Origin: Cloacibacillus sp.
GTDB taxonomy: Bacteria > Synergistota > Synergistia > Synergistales > Synergistaceae
Reading direction: 5' to 3'
NCBI GenBank assembly: GCA_036655895.1
Contig: JAVVPF010000032.1
Coordinates: 1-33,932 of the forward strand
Length of the DNA stretch: 33,932 bases
Shown: one piece after another, positions 22,481 through 31,197 of the stretch
Numbering within the stretch: position 1 is the first letter of the stretch
Layout: every line of letters starts with the position of its first letter
Translations under genes and position numbers: made by a program
The notes under the pieces: model-generated
Database searches by the model: none
Told to the model about the DNA's origin: nothing
Seen by the model: only the letters and a program-made list of their open reading frames with translations

Positions 22481-23776
22481 TTAGAAGCCCTTCGCTCCGA
22501 TAACTTCGTCGGCGCTTGCTATGAAATATTCTATATCGGCCTCTGTGTGCGCCGCCGAGATGAAGAGCGCCTCAAACTGCGACGGGGCCATCAGTATGCC
22601 GCGTTCAGCCATGCCGCGCCAGAAGCGCGCGTAGCGTTCCGTGTCGCTCTTTGAGGCGTCGTCGTAGTTCATAACGGGGCCCTCGGTGAAGAAGACGGTG
22701 GAGAGCGACCCCTCTCCCTGTACGCAGGCGGGGAGGCCCTGTTTTTCAAATATGAGGCGCAGCCCTTTGCGCAGACGTTCGCCGCGCACCTCAAGCTCTC
22801 CGTAGATGAGAGGATTCTCGCGCAGCGCGGAGAGCGCGGCAAGCCCCGCCGCCATTGCGACGGGATTTCCAGAGAGCGTGCCCGCTTGGTATACGGGGCC
22901 GATCGGCGCCACCATCGACATTACGTCGCGGCGTCCGCCGTAGGCGCCGACCGGCAGGCCGCCGCCGATTATTTTTCCGAAGGTCCACATATCCGGCGTA
23001 ATGCCGAAATAGGCGGAGGCGCAGTGTATCGAAAGACGGAAGCCCGTTATTACTTCGTCGAAGATAAGAAGCGCGCCGTCCTCTTTCGTGACACGGCGCA
23101 GCCCTTCAAGGAAGCCTTCCGCCGGAGGCACTACGCCCATGTTCGCGCCGATCGGCTCCACGATGACGGCCGCTATCTCGCCTTTGTGCGCCGCAAATAT
23201 CGCCTTTACCGCGTCAAGATCGTTGTAGCGGCAGGTGAGCGTCGCCGCCGCCGTTTCCGCGGGCACGCCCGCGCTGTCCGGCTGCCCCGCCGTGGCGAGG
23301 CCGGAGCCGGCCTTGACCAGCATCGCGTCGGAATGGCCGTGGTAGCAGCCCTCGAACTTTAATATGAGGCTGCGCCCGGTGAAGCCGCGCGCGGCGCGGA
23401 GTGCGGAGAGCACCGCCTCGGTGCCGGAGGAGACCATTCGCACCATCTCCACTCCGTCCACCAGCTCCGTTATCAGCTGAGCCATCTCAACCTCTCTCGG
23501 CGTGGGAAGGCCGAAGCTGGTGCCCTCTTTTGCCGCCTCGCATACTGCGTCTATGACGGGCGGGTATGCGTGCCCCAAAATTAGCGGCCCCCATGAGCCT
23601 ATGTAGTCCGTATATTTTTTGCCTTGGGCGTCCCAGATGCAGGCGCCTTCTCCGCGCACGGCGAATATCGGCGTCTGTCCCACCTTTTGGAAGGCGCGTA
23701 CAGGGCTGTTGACGCCGCCGGGGATGACAAGCTGCGCCTCTTCAAATAATTTTTCGTTTATATTTAAATTTTCCAT
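22481..23776 (-). CDS. hemL: Glutamate-1-semialdehyde 2,1-aminomutase
   Basis: PLP enzyme of 431 aa making 5-aminolevulinate in the C5 pathway. Signatures: IPGGVNSPVRAF, SSGTEAVLSALRAARG, CYHGHSD, IFDEVITGFR and the PLP-Lys in TFGKIIGGG. The true start is ATG 23776, which overlaps the hemB stop as TAATG; the frame upstream to 23860 is hemB read in another frame. Linked on both sides to B12 genes. Confidence 0.95.
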   Translation of the reverse strand: MENLNINEKLFEEAQLVIPGGVNSPVRAFQKVGQTPIFAVRGEGACIWDAQGKKYTDYIGSWGPLILGHAYPPVIDAVCEAAKEGTSFGLPTPREVEMAQLITELVDGVEMVRMVSSGTEAVLSALRAARGFTGRSLILKFEGCYHGHSDAMLVKAGSGLATAGQPDSAGVPAETAAATLTCRYNDLDAVKAIFAAHKGEIAAVIVEPIGANMGVVPPAEGFLEGLRRVTKEDGALLIFDEVITGFRLSIHCASAYFGITPDMWTFGKIIGGGLPVGAYGGRRDVMSMVAPIGPVYQAGTLSGNPVAMAAGLAALSALRENPLIYGELEVRGERLRKGLRLIFEKQGLPACVQGEGSLSTVFFTEGPVMNYDDASKSDTERYARFWRGMAERGILMAPSQFEALFISAAHTEADIEYFIASADEVIGAKGF

Positions 23777-24750
23777 TACAGTTCCCCCGCTTTCATCATC
23801 CGCGCAAGCTCCGGCGCGAAATAGGTGACGATTATGTCCGCGCCTCCGCGCGCAAGGCATATCGCGGACTCGGCTATGACGCGTTTTTCGTCGATCCAGC
23901 CGTTCTGCGCAGCGGCCTTTATCATCGAATATTCGCCGCTTACGCAGTACGCGCCGACCGGAACGCAGCTTGCCTCTTTTACCGCGCGCAGCACGTCGAG
24001 GTAGGGGAGGCCGGGCTTGACCATTATCATGTCCGCGCCCTCCTCGATGTCAAGCAGCGCCTCGCGAACGCCCTCGCGCACGTTGCGCGGGTCCATCTGA
24101 TAGCTCTTGCGGTCGCCGAAGGACGGCGCGGAGCCGGCCGCTTCGCGGAACGGCCCGTAGAAGGCGGAGGCGTATTTTACGGCATAGGAGAAGATTATCG
24201 TATCCTCCATACCCGCGCCGTCGAGCTTCGCGCGTATCGCGGCGACGCGCCCGTCCATCATGTCGGAGGGGGCCACCATGTCGGCTCCAGCCTGCGCCTG
24301 CGCAAGCGCCGTCTTTGCAAGCAGTTCGAGCGTCGGGTCGTTGTCCACCGTCTCGCCCTTCAGCAGTCCGCAATGGCCGTGCGAGGTGTATTCGCAGAGG
24401 CAGACGTCGCCTATGAAGCACATGTCGGGAAATTCTTTTTTGCCGACGCGGAGCGCCTGCTGTATGACGCCGTTTTCGCTGTAGGCCTCGCTGCCGCAGG
24501 CGTCTTTGTGCTCGGGGATGCCAAAGAGCAGCACTGAGTTTACGCCCGAGGCGCGGGCCGCCTCTAGCAGCCGCGGGAAGGTGTCGGGGCTGCACCGCAT
24601 CTGCCCGGGCATTGCCGGTATCTCTTCCATGATGCCGCGGCCTTCGCGGATGAATATCGGATAGACCAGCATCGAGGGCGAAAGGCGCGTTTCCGCCGCC
24701 ATGTCGCGTATTATTTTGTTTTCACGAAGTCTCCTTGGACGTACTATCAT
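23776..24750 (-). CDS. hemB: Delta-aminolevulinic acid dehydratase (porphobilinogen synthase)
   Basis: Condenses two ALA to porphobilinogen. 324 aa, standard length. The zinc-site Cys are visible in DVCLCEYTSHGHCG, so it is a Zn-type enzyme. The substrate Lys residues lie in SYAVKYASAFYGPFR and MVKPGLPYLD. Its start overlaps the cobA-hemD stop by four bases (ATGA). Confidence 0.96.
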   Translation of the reverse strand: MIVRPRRLRENKIIRDMAAETRLSPSMLVYPIFIREGRGIMEEIPAMPGQMRCSPDTFPRLLEAARASGVNSVLLFGIPEHKDACGSEAYSENGVIQQALRVGKKEFPDMCFIGDVCLCEYTSHGHCGLLKGETVDNDPTLELLAKTALAQAQAGADMVAPSDMMDGRVAAIRAKLDGAGMEDTIIFSYAVKYASAFYGPFREAAGSAPSFGDRKSYQMDPRNVREGVREALLDIEEGADMIMVKPGLPYLDVLRAVKEASCVPVGAYCVSGEYSMIKAAAQNGWIDEKRVIAESAICLARGGADIIVTYFAPELARMMKAGEL

Positions 24751-26204
24751 CTTTTATCTTCCTCCAGAGTTTTTACAAGGCTTTCCAGCGTCGCCTGGGG
24801 CGCCGTTATTATTCTTTTGAATCCGAGGCGCGCCGCCTCCGCCGCGGTCTGTTCGCCGATGCAGCAGGCGCATTCTATTTCAAGCGACGGGACGGCGGCG
24901 CAGAAGGCGCGCACGGTGGACGCGCTTGTGAAGATGGCGGTGTCAGCCCTATGCGGCGCGGCGTCCGGGCTTTCGTATATTGTTTCATAAAGAGGTATCT
25001 CTGAAAAGAGCGCGCCATATTCTTCAAGCACGGCGGTCAGTTCGCGCGAGCCCTCTTTTGCGCGGAGCATAAGGATAGGATTTCCCGCCGCAAGCTCCGC
25101 TACGCCGCGCGCCATGTGCGCGCCGTCGTAGATTTCCGGCATGTAATCGACGACAAGGCCGCGCGCGGAAAGCGCCTTCGCCGTGGCTGGGCCTATTGCC
25201 GCAATTTTTGCGCAGCCGATGGAGCGGATGTCGCGCCCCTCTTCCGCAAGCAGCTCAAAGAAGGCCTCTGCGCCCGTGACGCTGGTAAAGCCAAGCCACG
25301 CGAAGTCCCGAAGCTGCGGCAGCGAGGCCGGGATGCGCCTTGTGCTGATGCAGGGCATCTCTATCACCTCGGCGCCGCGCTGCCGCAGCATCGCGGAGAG
25401 CCGTCCCGCGCGTTCCCTTGGACGGGTCACTATCACTTTGCGCCCCGCAAGCGGCAGAAAACGCTTCCACGCGAATTTTTCAGCAAGGGCGCAGACATCG
25501 CCTACTATGATTATCGAAGGCGACTTTAATTTTTTTTCGGCGCATTCGCTGGGAAGGTCGGCGAGCGTGCCCTCTATGAGACGCTGTGCTGCGGTGCTTG
25601 CGTTTTCCACCGCGGAGGCCGGCGTCTTGTCTGACATTCCGGCGCATGTGAGCGCGGCGCAGATATCCTTCACGGACGACGCTCCCATGAGGAAGATCAG
25701 GGTGCCGCCGAGCTTCGCAAGCGCTTCATAGTCGAGCTTTGCAATGCCGCCCTCTTTTGTGTGCGCTGTGATGATGTGTACGGAGCGCGCGAGGCCCCTG
25801 TGCGTCGCGGGAATGCCGGCGCAGGCGGCGCCGGCCAGCGCGGAGGTGACGCCCGGCACTACTTCGAAGGGGATGCCCGCCTCTATCAGCGCCTCTATCT
25901 CTTCGCCGCCGCGGCCGAAGATGAACGGGTCGCCGCCTTTTAAACGCGCCACGCGCAGGCCTTTCTTAGCCTCGCGCACCAGTATTTTTTCTATCTCAGC
26001 CTGAGGGACGGACTCTCCTCCGCCAGTTTTGCCGACATTTATCTTTTCGGCGCGCGCCGGCATCATCGCAAGCACGCCGTCGCCGACGAGCCTGTCGTAG
26101 ACGACGCAGTCGGCGGCTTCAAGCAGTTCGAGGCCGCGCAGCGTAAAGAGTCCCGGGTCGCCGGGGCCGGCGCCTATCAGCGCGACATGTCCGTTACCGT
26201 GCAT
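24747..26204 (-). CDS. cobA-hemD: Uroporphyrinogen-III C-methyltransferase / uroporphyrinogen-III synthase fusion
   Basis: Two enzymes in one 485-aa chain. Residues about 1-245 are the SAM-dependent SUMT (GAGPGDPGLFTLRG, RLKGGDPFIFGRGGEE) that makes precorrin-2. Residues about 250-485 are HemD, which cyclises hydroxymethylbilane to uroporphyrinogen III (VIVTRPRERAGRLS, GFTSVTGAEAF, FTSASTVRAF). The fusion puts the making and the first methylation of uro'gen III together. It is common in Gram-positive-type bacteria. Overlaps hemC by 11 bases. Confidence 0.95.
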   Translation of the reverse strand: MHGNGHVALIGAGPGDPGLFTLRGLELLEAADCVVYDRLVGDGVLAMMPARAEKINVGKTGGGESVPQAEIEKILVREAKKGLRVARLKGGDPFIFGRGGEEIEALIEAGIPFEVVPGVTSALAGAACAGIPATHRGLARSVHIITAHTKEGGIAKLDYEALAKLGGTLIFLMGASSVKDICAALTCAGMSDKTPASAVENASTAAQRLIEGTLADLPSECAEKKLKSPSIIIVGDVCALAEKFAWKRFLPLAGRKVIVTRPRERAGRLSAMLRQRGAEVIEMPCISTRRIPASLPQLRDFAWLGFTSVTGAEAFFELLAEEGRDIRSIGCAKIAAIGPATAKALSARGLVVDYMPEIYDGAHMARGVAELAAGNPILMLRAKEGSRELTAVLEEYGALFSEIPLYETIYESPDAAPHRADTAIFTSASTVRAFCAAVPSLEIECACCIGEQTAAEAARLGFKRIITAPQATLESLVKTLEEDKR

Positions 26205-27138
26205 CTCTTTCAGCTCCTTTTAGAAGTCTTTCGGCAAGCTCCCTGCCGAGTTCTCTATTTTTTTCGGCATCTCCGCTGATGCTGTCGCGGCGTATGACGC
26301 CGCGGCTTTCGTCCGCGTAGAAGCCCAATATGTTTATCGTATCTCCCACGACGCGCGCGTATGCGCCTACGGGCGCGGTGCATCCGCCGCCAAGCGCCGC
26401 GGAGAAGGCGCGCTCCGCCTCGGCGCAGAGCCGCCCGTAGCGGTCGCGGAAGCCCTCCAGATAGTGATAATCTTCGCGCGCACGCCCCTGACAGGCAAGT
26501 ATGCCCTGTCCCGGCGCCGGCACCATCTCTTCCGGCTCAAAGTAGCGGCTGACGCGAGCCTCCATGCCGAGCCTTTTGAGGCCGGCGGCGGCCAGCACCA
26601 GCGCGTCATATTCGCCGCAGTCGAGCTTGCGCAGGCGCGTGTTTATGTTTCCGCGCACCGGTTCTATGCGCGCCGTTGGATAAAGCGCGGAGAGCTGCAC
26701 GCGCCGGCGGGCCGACGAGCAGCCTATCCGCGGCTCCGGTGCAAGCTCCACATGGCCTGACGGCAGCACCATCGCGTCGCGGGGGTCTTCGCGCTTTGAA
26801 TAGGCGATGAGCGGCAGCTCCGCGTTCGCGTTGACCGGCATGTCCTTCAAGCTGTGCACCGCGACGTCTATCGCGCCGGAAAGCAGCGCCTCTTCAAGCT
26901 CCTGCGTGAAAAGCCCCTTTATCCCGAATTTGTCGCTCGCCTCGGAGAAGGGTTTCATGTTTTTGTCGCCGGTGGTCTCCATCGGCACAAGCTCCGTCTC
27001 AAACTCCGGAGAGCAGGCCGCGACCGAATCCATCACTATTTTCGTCTGCGCAAGCGCAAGGTCGCTTTTTCTGCTGCCGAAGCGTATTTGTCTGCCGCAG
27101 TTTTCGATGTTGTTTTCTTCTTTTATCTCTTTACTCAT
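26194..27138 (-). CDS. hemC: Hydroxymethylbilane synthase (porphobilinogen deaminase)
   Basis: Polymerises four porphobilinogen units. 314 aa. FGSRKSDLALAQ and VHSLKDMP are the substrate/cofactor loops, and the dipyrromethane-cofactor Cys is in GGGCTAPVGAYA at about residue 250. The N-terminus extends about 17 residues beyond the usual RIGSR start but has an ATG there. Overlaps the preceding cbiJ-sirC end by 8 bases. Confidence 0.95.
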   Translation of the reverse strand: MSKEIKEENNIENCGRQIRFGSRKSDLALAQTKIVMDSVAACSPEFETELVPMETTGDKNMKPFSEASDKFGIKGLFTQELEEALLSGAIDVAVHSLKDMPVNANAELPLIAYSKREDPRDAMVLPSGHVELAPEPRIGCSSARRRVQLSALYPTARIEPVRGNINTRLRKLDCGEYDALVLAAAGLKRLGMEARVSRYFEPEEMVPAPGQGILACQGRAREDYHYLEGFRDRYGRLCAEAERAFSAALGGGCTAPVGAYARVVGDTINILGFYADESRGVIRRDSISGDAEKNRELGRELAERLLKGAERDAR

Positions 27139-28396
27139 CGCAGAGACCCCCGGAATTTTTATCCTTTTGTTCGTCTATCTTTTCAAGTTCCCGCCGTTCC
27201 TCGCTCACCCAGCTCTCCCAAACAGCGCGAAGCCGCCCGGCCAGCCGGTGCGTCAGCGCGGGAGAAAGCGCGCCCGCCGACACGGAGGCGGAGACCTCGC
27301 CCACATTTACAAGAGAGGGGAAATAGAAGCTGCACAGCGCCGCATCGTCCGCCGCGCTTACGGGAATGCCGCGCCTGCGCGCCTCGTCCGCCGCCGTTTT
27401 GTTTACCTCGGCGTCGTTCGTCGCAGCCGCCACAAGCACAGCGCCGTCCAAGTCCGACGGTTCAAATTTTTTCTTTATCAGAGTGCATCCAAGCTCTTTT
27501 ATCTCCGAGCAGAAGTCTGGGCTTATGACATACACGGAAGCTCCGCAGCGGCGCAGCGTCTTTGCGCGCCGCGCCGCTATCGCGCCTCCGCCTACGACGA
27601 CGGCGCGCCGTCCCTCTATGTCCGTCAGCATCGGAAAGAGCGGGGGCCGAGAGACGCCAAGATTACGCCGCGCCCAAAGCAGCGCCCTAGCCGCGGAGGC
27701 GCCCTCCGTCTCATGCGGGCGTTCTATCAGCACTACGCGCGCGCCGCAGTTTGCCGCGGCGGCAAGTTTTTCTTCCGTTCCGCCCGCCGCCCCGCCGTCC
27801 TTCGTGACGAGCCAGCGCGCGCCGGACAGACGCAGCATCTCTTCGTTCATGCGGAGGCTGAAGGGCCCCTGCATGGCGATGAGGTGTCCTGCGTCAAAAC
27901 CGCACTCCGCGCATTTTTGTATGACGAGCGCGTCGGGCAGCACGCGCGCAAAGAGCCGTTTGCGGTCCGTTACGGAGGCGAAGGCCTCTATTTCTTTGCT
28001 GCCGGTCGTGATAAGCACGTTTCCGCGTTCGCCCTCAATGAAGGCGGCGGCCTCCGCCGCGCTTTTTACGCGCACCGCGTCGTCCGGCGCCGGCGTCTCG
28101 TTCCTGCGCACGCGCAGAAGAGGCAGTCCCGCGGCGTTTGCCGCATGTTTTATATTTTCGCTCGCTTCGCGCGCGTAGGGGTGCGTCGCGTCTATCACGC
28201 AGGCGACCTCGTTTTCTTTCATAAAACGCTCCATTTCGGCCGCGTCCATGCGTCCAGTTTTCACCTCTACGCCGGGTGCGCCGCGCACCAGCTCCGCGCC
28301 GTAGTCCGAGGCGGCGCAGTATATGACGGGCAGCCCGTAGCGGGTCAGTTCTCGCGCCTCAGTCGTGCCGCCGAAGAGCAGAAGCCGTCTAGTCAT
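27131..28396 (-). CDS. cbiJ-sirC: CbiJ / precorrin-2 dehydrogenase (SirC) fusion
   Basis: A 421-aa fusion of two oxidoreductases. Residues about 1-245 are cobalt-precorrin-6A reductase (CbiJ): LLLFGGTTEARELT, VIDATHPYAREAS, RLFARVLPD and GPFSLRMNEEMLR. Residues about 250-421 are the NAD-dependent precorrin-2 dehydrogenase module (FPMLTDIEGRRAVVVGGG and IAARRAKTLRRCGASVYVIS, then VLVAAATNDAEVN and SFYFPSLVNVGEVS-ASVS). SirC makes sirohydrochlorin for cobalt insertion; CbiJ acts later. No chelatase lobe is seen after the dehydrogenase. Overlaps both neighbours by 8 bases. Confidence 0.9.
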   Translation of the reverse strand: MTRRLLLFGGTTEARELTRYGLPVIYCAASDYGAELVRGAPGVEVKTGRMDAAEMERFMKENEVACVIDATHPYAREASENIKHAANAAGLPLLRVRRNETPAPDDAVRVKSAAEAAAFIEGERGNVLITTGSKEIEAFASVTDRKRLFARVLPDALVIQKCAECGFDAGHLIAMQGPFSLRMNEEMLRLSGARWLVTKDGGAAGGTEEKLAAAANCGARVVLIERPHETEGASAARALLWARRNLGVSRPPLFPMLTDIEGRRAVVVGGGAIAARRAKTLRRCGASVYVISPDFCSEIKELGCTLIKKKFEPSDLDGAVLVAAATNDAEVNKTAADEARRRGIPVSAADDAALCSFYFPSLVNVGEVSASVSAGALSPALTHRLAGRLRAVWESWVSEERRELEKIDEQKDKNSGGLCDE

Positions 28397-29111
28397 TTCT
28401 GTAGCCGCGCGGGGTCACCATTTTTCCGGCTATAAGCTTCGTTGAGGAATTGCCGACGATGACCGTGCAGAACATATCTATTGGAGCGTCCTTTAATTTG
28501 CCGAGCTCTGTTATTTCGCGGCTTTCTTCGCTGCGGCCCGCGTTGCGCACCCAGCCCGCTACGCGCGAGGCGGGGAGCTGTTCCATCAGTATGGCCGCGG
28601 CGCGCGCAAGGTGGTCGGGGCGTCCGTGGCTCGCCGGGTTGTATATGCAGATGACGAAGTCGGCGGAGGCCGCCGCGCGCAGACGTTTTTCTATCAGTTC
28701 CCACGGAGTGAGCAGGTCGCTCAGGCTTATTACGGCGAAGTCGTGCATCAGAGGCGCGCCAAGTATCGAACCCGCAGAGGCGGCAGCCGTGATGCCGGGT
28801 ACGATCTCGACCTCTGTACGGCCGTCCGCCACTTCGAGCATTATTCCGGCCATGCCGTAGACGCCGGGGTCGCCGCTTGAGACGATGCCTACCGTTTTGC
28901 CGCTCAAGGCAAGCGCAAGCGCCTCTTCGCAGCGCGCGCGCTCGCTCTTCATCGGAGAGGCGGCAAGCTCTTTGCGCCCTTTGAATATCGGCTCGATGAG
29001 CGCTATGTAGGCCTTGTAGCCGATTATTATATCGCAGCGCTCAAGCGCCTCCATCGCGCGCAAAGTCGTCTGATCTGGGCCTCCGGGGCCAAGCCCTACG
29101 ACGTATATCAT
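28389..29111 (-). CDS. cbiH: Cobalt-precorrin-3 C17-methyltransferase (CbiH/CobJ)
   Basis: SAM-dependent ring-contraction methyltransferase of 240 aa. IYVVGLGPGGPDQTT opens the protein, followed by IIGYKAYI, SSGDPGVYGMAG, VPGITAAASAGSILGAP, and CIYNPASHGRP. The start is ATG 29111, which shares ATGA with the hemA stop; the frame upstream to 29333 is hemA in another frame. No extra C-terminal domain is present. Confidence 0.94.
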   Translation of the reverse strand: MIYVVGLGPGGPDQTTLRAMEALERCDIIIGYKAYIALIEPIFKGRKELAASPMKSERARCEEALALALSGKTVGIVSSGDPGVYGMAGIMLEVADGRTEVEIVPGITAAASAGSILGAPLMHDFAVISLSDLLTPWELIEKRLRAAASADFVICIYNPASHGRPDHLARAAAILMEQLPASRVAGWVRNAGRSEESREITELGKLKDAPIDMFCTVIVGNSSTKLIAGKMVTPRGYRND

Positions 29112-30256
29112 CTCTGCGCCGCCTTCGCCAGCGCGTGATAGCATTCTTTCGCCATGTCTATATCTACCCTTTCTTTTAACGTAAAGAGAAGTTTGTTCAT
29201 CATCTTTCTTGACGCGGCGCGCACCTTGTCGCTTTCGCCGCACTGCGCGCAGCCCAGTTCGCCCGCCAGCTCGCGTTCGGCGAAGGCGCAGACGTCCTCT
29301 ATATAGGGCATACATTCGTGTATCTGACGCCATTCTTCAAAGCCCTTTATCTGTTCCGCAAGCAGCCCGCGGATCTCTTTCATAAAGCCGTCGGAAAGCG
29401 CGCTCTGACCGAGGCCGTCCATGTCGACGAGCGTCACCGAGGGGCGCTTTGCGAAGGCCGGTTCTATATCGCGCGGCACTGCGAGATCTACCAGCATCCG
29501 GCGTTTTCCGTCGTCTGGAAATTCCGAAGGCGACAGCACGAAGTGCGGGCTTGCAGTGGCGCAGACGACGAGGCTGCTTTGGGACATGACGGAGTACCTG
29601 TCGTCGTATGAGACAAGCTCCACACCGGAGGGAGGGAGCGCTCCGTCCTTTCTGCGCCTGCGCTGCGTCATGCGCACAAGGGCGCCGCGGTCGCGCAGAA
29701 GCTGCGCCGCGAGCATTCCCATCTCGCCGCTGCCCACGATGAGCGCGCCTACGCTGCGCAGCGTGCCGAAAAATTCCTGCGCCGCGCCGCAGGCGGCCTC
29801 AGCCGCTGAGCTTTCGTGAGGCAGTTCCTTGTATTTCGTGCGTATCTCCTTGCCGGCGCTTATGGCGCGCTGGAAGAGCTGCGCAAGGACGGGGCCGCAG
29901 GCCTTTTCCGCGCGCGAGGCGGCAAGCGCCTCCTTCATCTGCCCCAGTATCTGATCTTCAAGCGGTATCTGCGAATGAAGGCCCGCCGCTATCTCAAAGA
30001 CGCGGCGCACCGCCTCCGCGCCGCGGCAAGTGAAAAACTTTCCACACCCGCGCGCGCGGTGCAGCATCTCTTGCGGCTCTTCGCCGGAGAGGACGACAAG
30101 CTCCGTTCTGTTGCAGGTGGTGATGAGGACGGCCTCTTGGGAGCACTCCGCCGCCTCGCGCAGAAAGCAGGCGCGTTCGCTCTGCGTGAAGGTGAATTTC
30201 CCCCTCACGTCAAGCGCCGCGCTTTTGTGGTCCAGCCCTGCTATCTTAATTTCCAT
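29108..30256 (-). CDS. hemA: Glutamyl-tRNA reductase
   Basis: NADPH-dependent first step of the C5 pathway. 382 aa. The catalytic Cys is in TTCNRTE at about residues 46-52. The NADPH motif is VGSGEMG and the dimer domain is the helical C-terminus. The conserved SxxxGE stretch reads SQIPLEDQILGQ, keeping the Glu but losing the Gly. Lies in the midst of cbi genes, between cbiG and cbiH, so heme-precursor supply is tied to B12 demand. Confidence 0.94.
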   Translation of the reverse strand: MEIKIAGLDHKSAALDVRGKFTFTQSERACFLREAAECSQEAVLITTCNRTELVVLSGEEPQEMLHRARGCGKFFTCRGAEAVRRVFEIAAGLHSQIPLEDQILGQMKEALAASRAEKACGPVLAQLFQRAISAGKEIRTKYKELPHESSAAEAACGAAQEFFGTLRSVGALIVGSGEMGMLAAQLLRDRGALVRMTQRRRRKDGALPPSGVELVSYDDRYSVMSQSSLVVCATASPHFVLSPSEFPDDGKRRMLVDLAVPRDIEPAFAKRPSVTLVDMDGLGQSALSDGFMKEIRGLLAEQIKGFEEWRQIHECMPYIEDVCAFAERELAGELGCAQCGESDKVRAASRKMMNKLLFTLKERVDIDMAKECYHALAKAAQR

Positions 30257-31196
30257 CTCTATTTCTCCTCATTCTTGCAAGCGCGAATGTTACGCCGGGA
30301 TATTTTGTCTTGAGGCGCACCATATAGCCGCCCTCCGAGGCGGCAAGCGCCGCGCGTTCGCAGACGTTGTCCGCGCCCACCGCCGCCATTGCCGCGGGCG
30401 ACGGAGTGAAGCTGCCGGGCAGCGCCATCAGCGTATCTGCGCTGTAGCTCTTAAACGGCACGCCGCATCTTTTTGCAAGCTCCGCTATGGCGGGCTCGTC
30501 TTTTTTTGCCTCTATTGAGGCAACAGCCGCTATCGAGAGCGGTGAAAAGCCGCTTTCTTTCATAAAGTCGTCAAAATACGCGGCAAGCTCCGCGGCAGGT
30601 TTGTTCTTTGTGCAGCCGACGCCTATCGTCAGCACCTTTGGACGCAGCCAGAGCGTCACGGGATAGGGCGCGGGCTGGTTCTCGTCCGTGACGGCCACTC
30701 CTACGCGCTCGCCGGAAAGCAGCGCCGCCGCCGTCTCCTTCGCCGCCGCGAGGTTTTCTATGCGGCAGTCGTTTTTCACCGCCCATGAGTCGGGCGGCGT
30801 GATGCCGTTTATGTCCGTCGCCGTGGTGATGACGGCGCGCGCGCCTATAGTTTCCGCGACGAGGCGCGCAAGGTCGTTCGCGCCTCCGATGTGGCCCGAA
30901 AGCAGCGAGACGGCGTTGTTTCCAAGCTCGTCCACGACGACTACGGCAGGGTCGCTCGTCTTGTATTTTATGTAAGGCGCTATTGCGCGCACGGCGATGC
31001 CGCAGGAGCCTACGAAGACTATCGCCTCCGCATCGAGAAAGCGCGCGCCCGTCCACTCCGAAAGAGCGGGCGAAATTGGCGCTACGGCGCCTCCCGCGTA
31101 GCGCGCGGAGGCCCAGGCCGCGCCGCCCAACGCCCGCGCGATTTTTTCCGCGAGTTTCGCCCCGCGTTTGGAGAAGGCGGCCGCGTGCAGTTTCAT
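30246..31196 (-). CDS. cbiG: Cobalt-precorrin-5A hydrolase (CbiG)
   Basis: Opens the ring lactone and releases C20 as acetaldehyde; it is a marker of the anaerobic pathway. 316 aa. N-terminal and central regions hold FVGSCGIAVRAIAPYI, VVVVDELGNNAVSLLSGH and GGANDLARLVAE; the C-terminal CbiG domain starts near VLTIGVGCTKNKPA. Overlaps hemA by 11 bases and follows cbiF by one base. Confidence 0.94.
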   Translation of the reverse strand: MKLHAAAFSKRGAKLAEKIARALGGAAWASARYAGGAVAPISPALSEWTGARFLDAEAIVFVGSCGIAVRAIAPYIKYKTSDPAVVVVDELGNNAVSLLSGHIGGANDLARLVAETIGARAVITTATDINGITPPDSWAVKNDCRIENLAAAKETAAALLSGERVGVAVTDENQPAPYPVTLWLRPKVLTIGVGCTKNKPAAELAAYFDDFMKESGFSPLSIAAVASIEAKKDEPAIAELAKRCGVPFKSYSADTLMALPGSFTPSPAAMAAVGADNVCERAALAASEGGYMVRLKTKYPGVTFALARMRRNRDGN

Positions 31197-31197
31197 T

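Noticed and set aside
23777-23860. Upstream extension of hemL by 28 residues
   Set aside because: The extension is hemB in another frame and is Arg-rich; ATG 23776 with TAATG coupling gives the standard HemL N-terminus.
26807-28435. Long plus-strand open frame (about 540 codons) opposite hemC and cbiJ-sirC
   Set aside because: It is antisense to two clear enzymes, rich in Arg/Ala/Pro as expected from GC-rich antisense frames, and matches no family.
29112-29333. Upstream extension of cbiH by 74 residues
   Set aside because: It overlaps hemA in another frame; the methyltransferase fold begins at ATG 29111.
29900-29990. Altered SxxxGE motif in HemA as a sign of inactivity
   Set aside because: The catalytic Cys motif TTCNRTE and the NADPH motif are intact and the Glu is kept; similar variants are plausible within the family.
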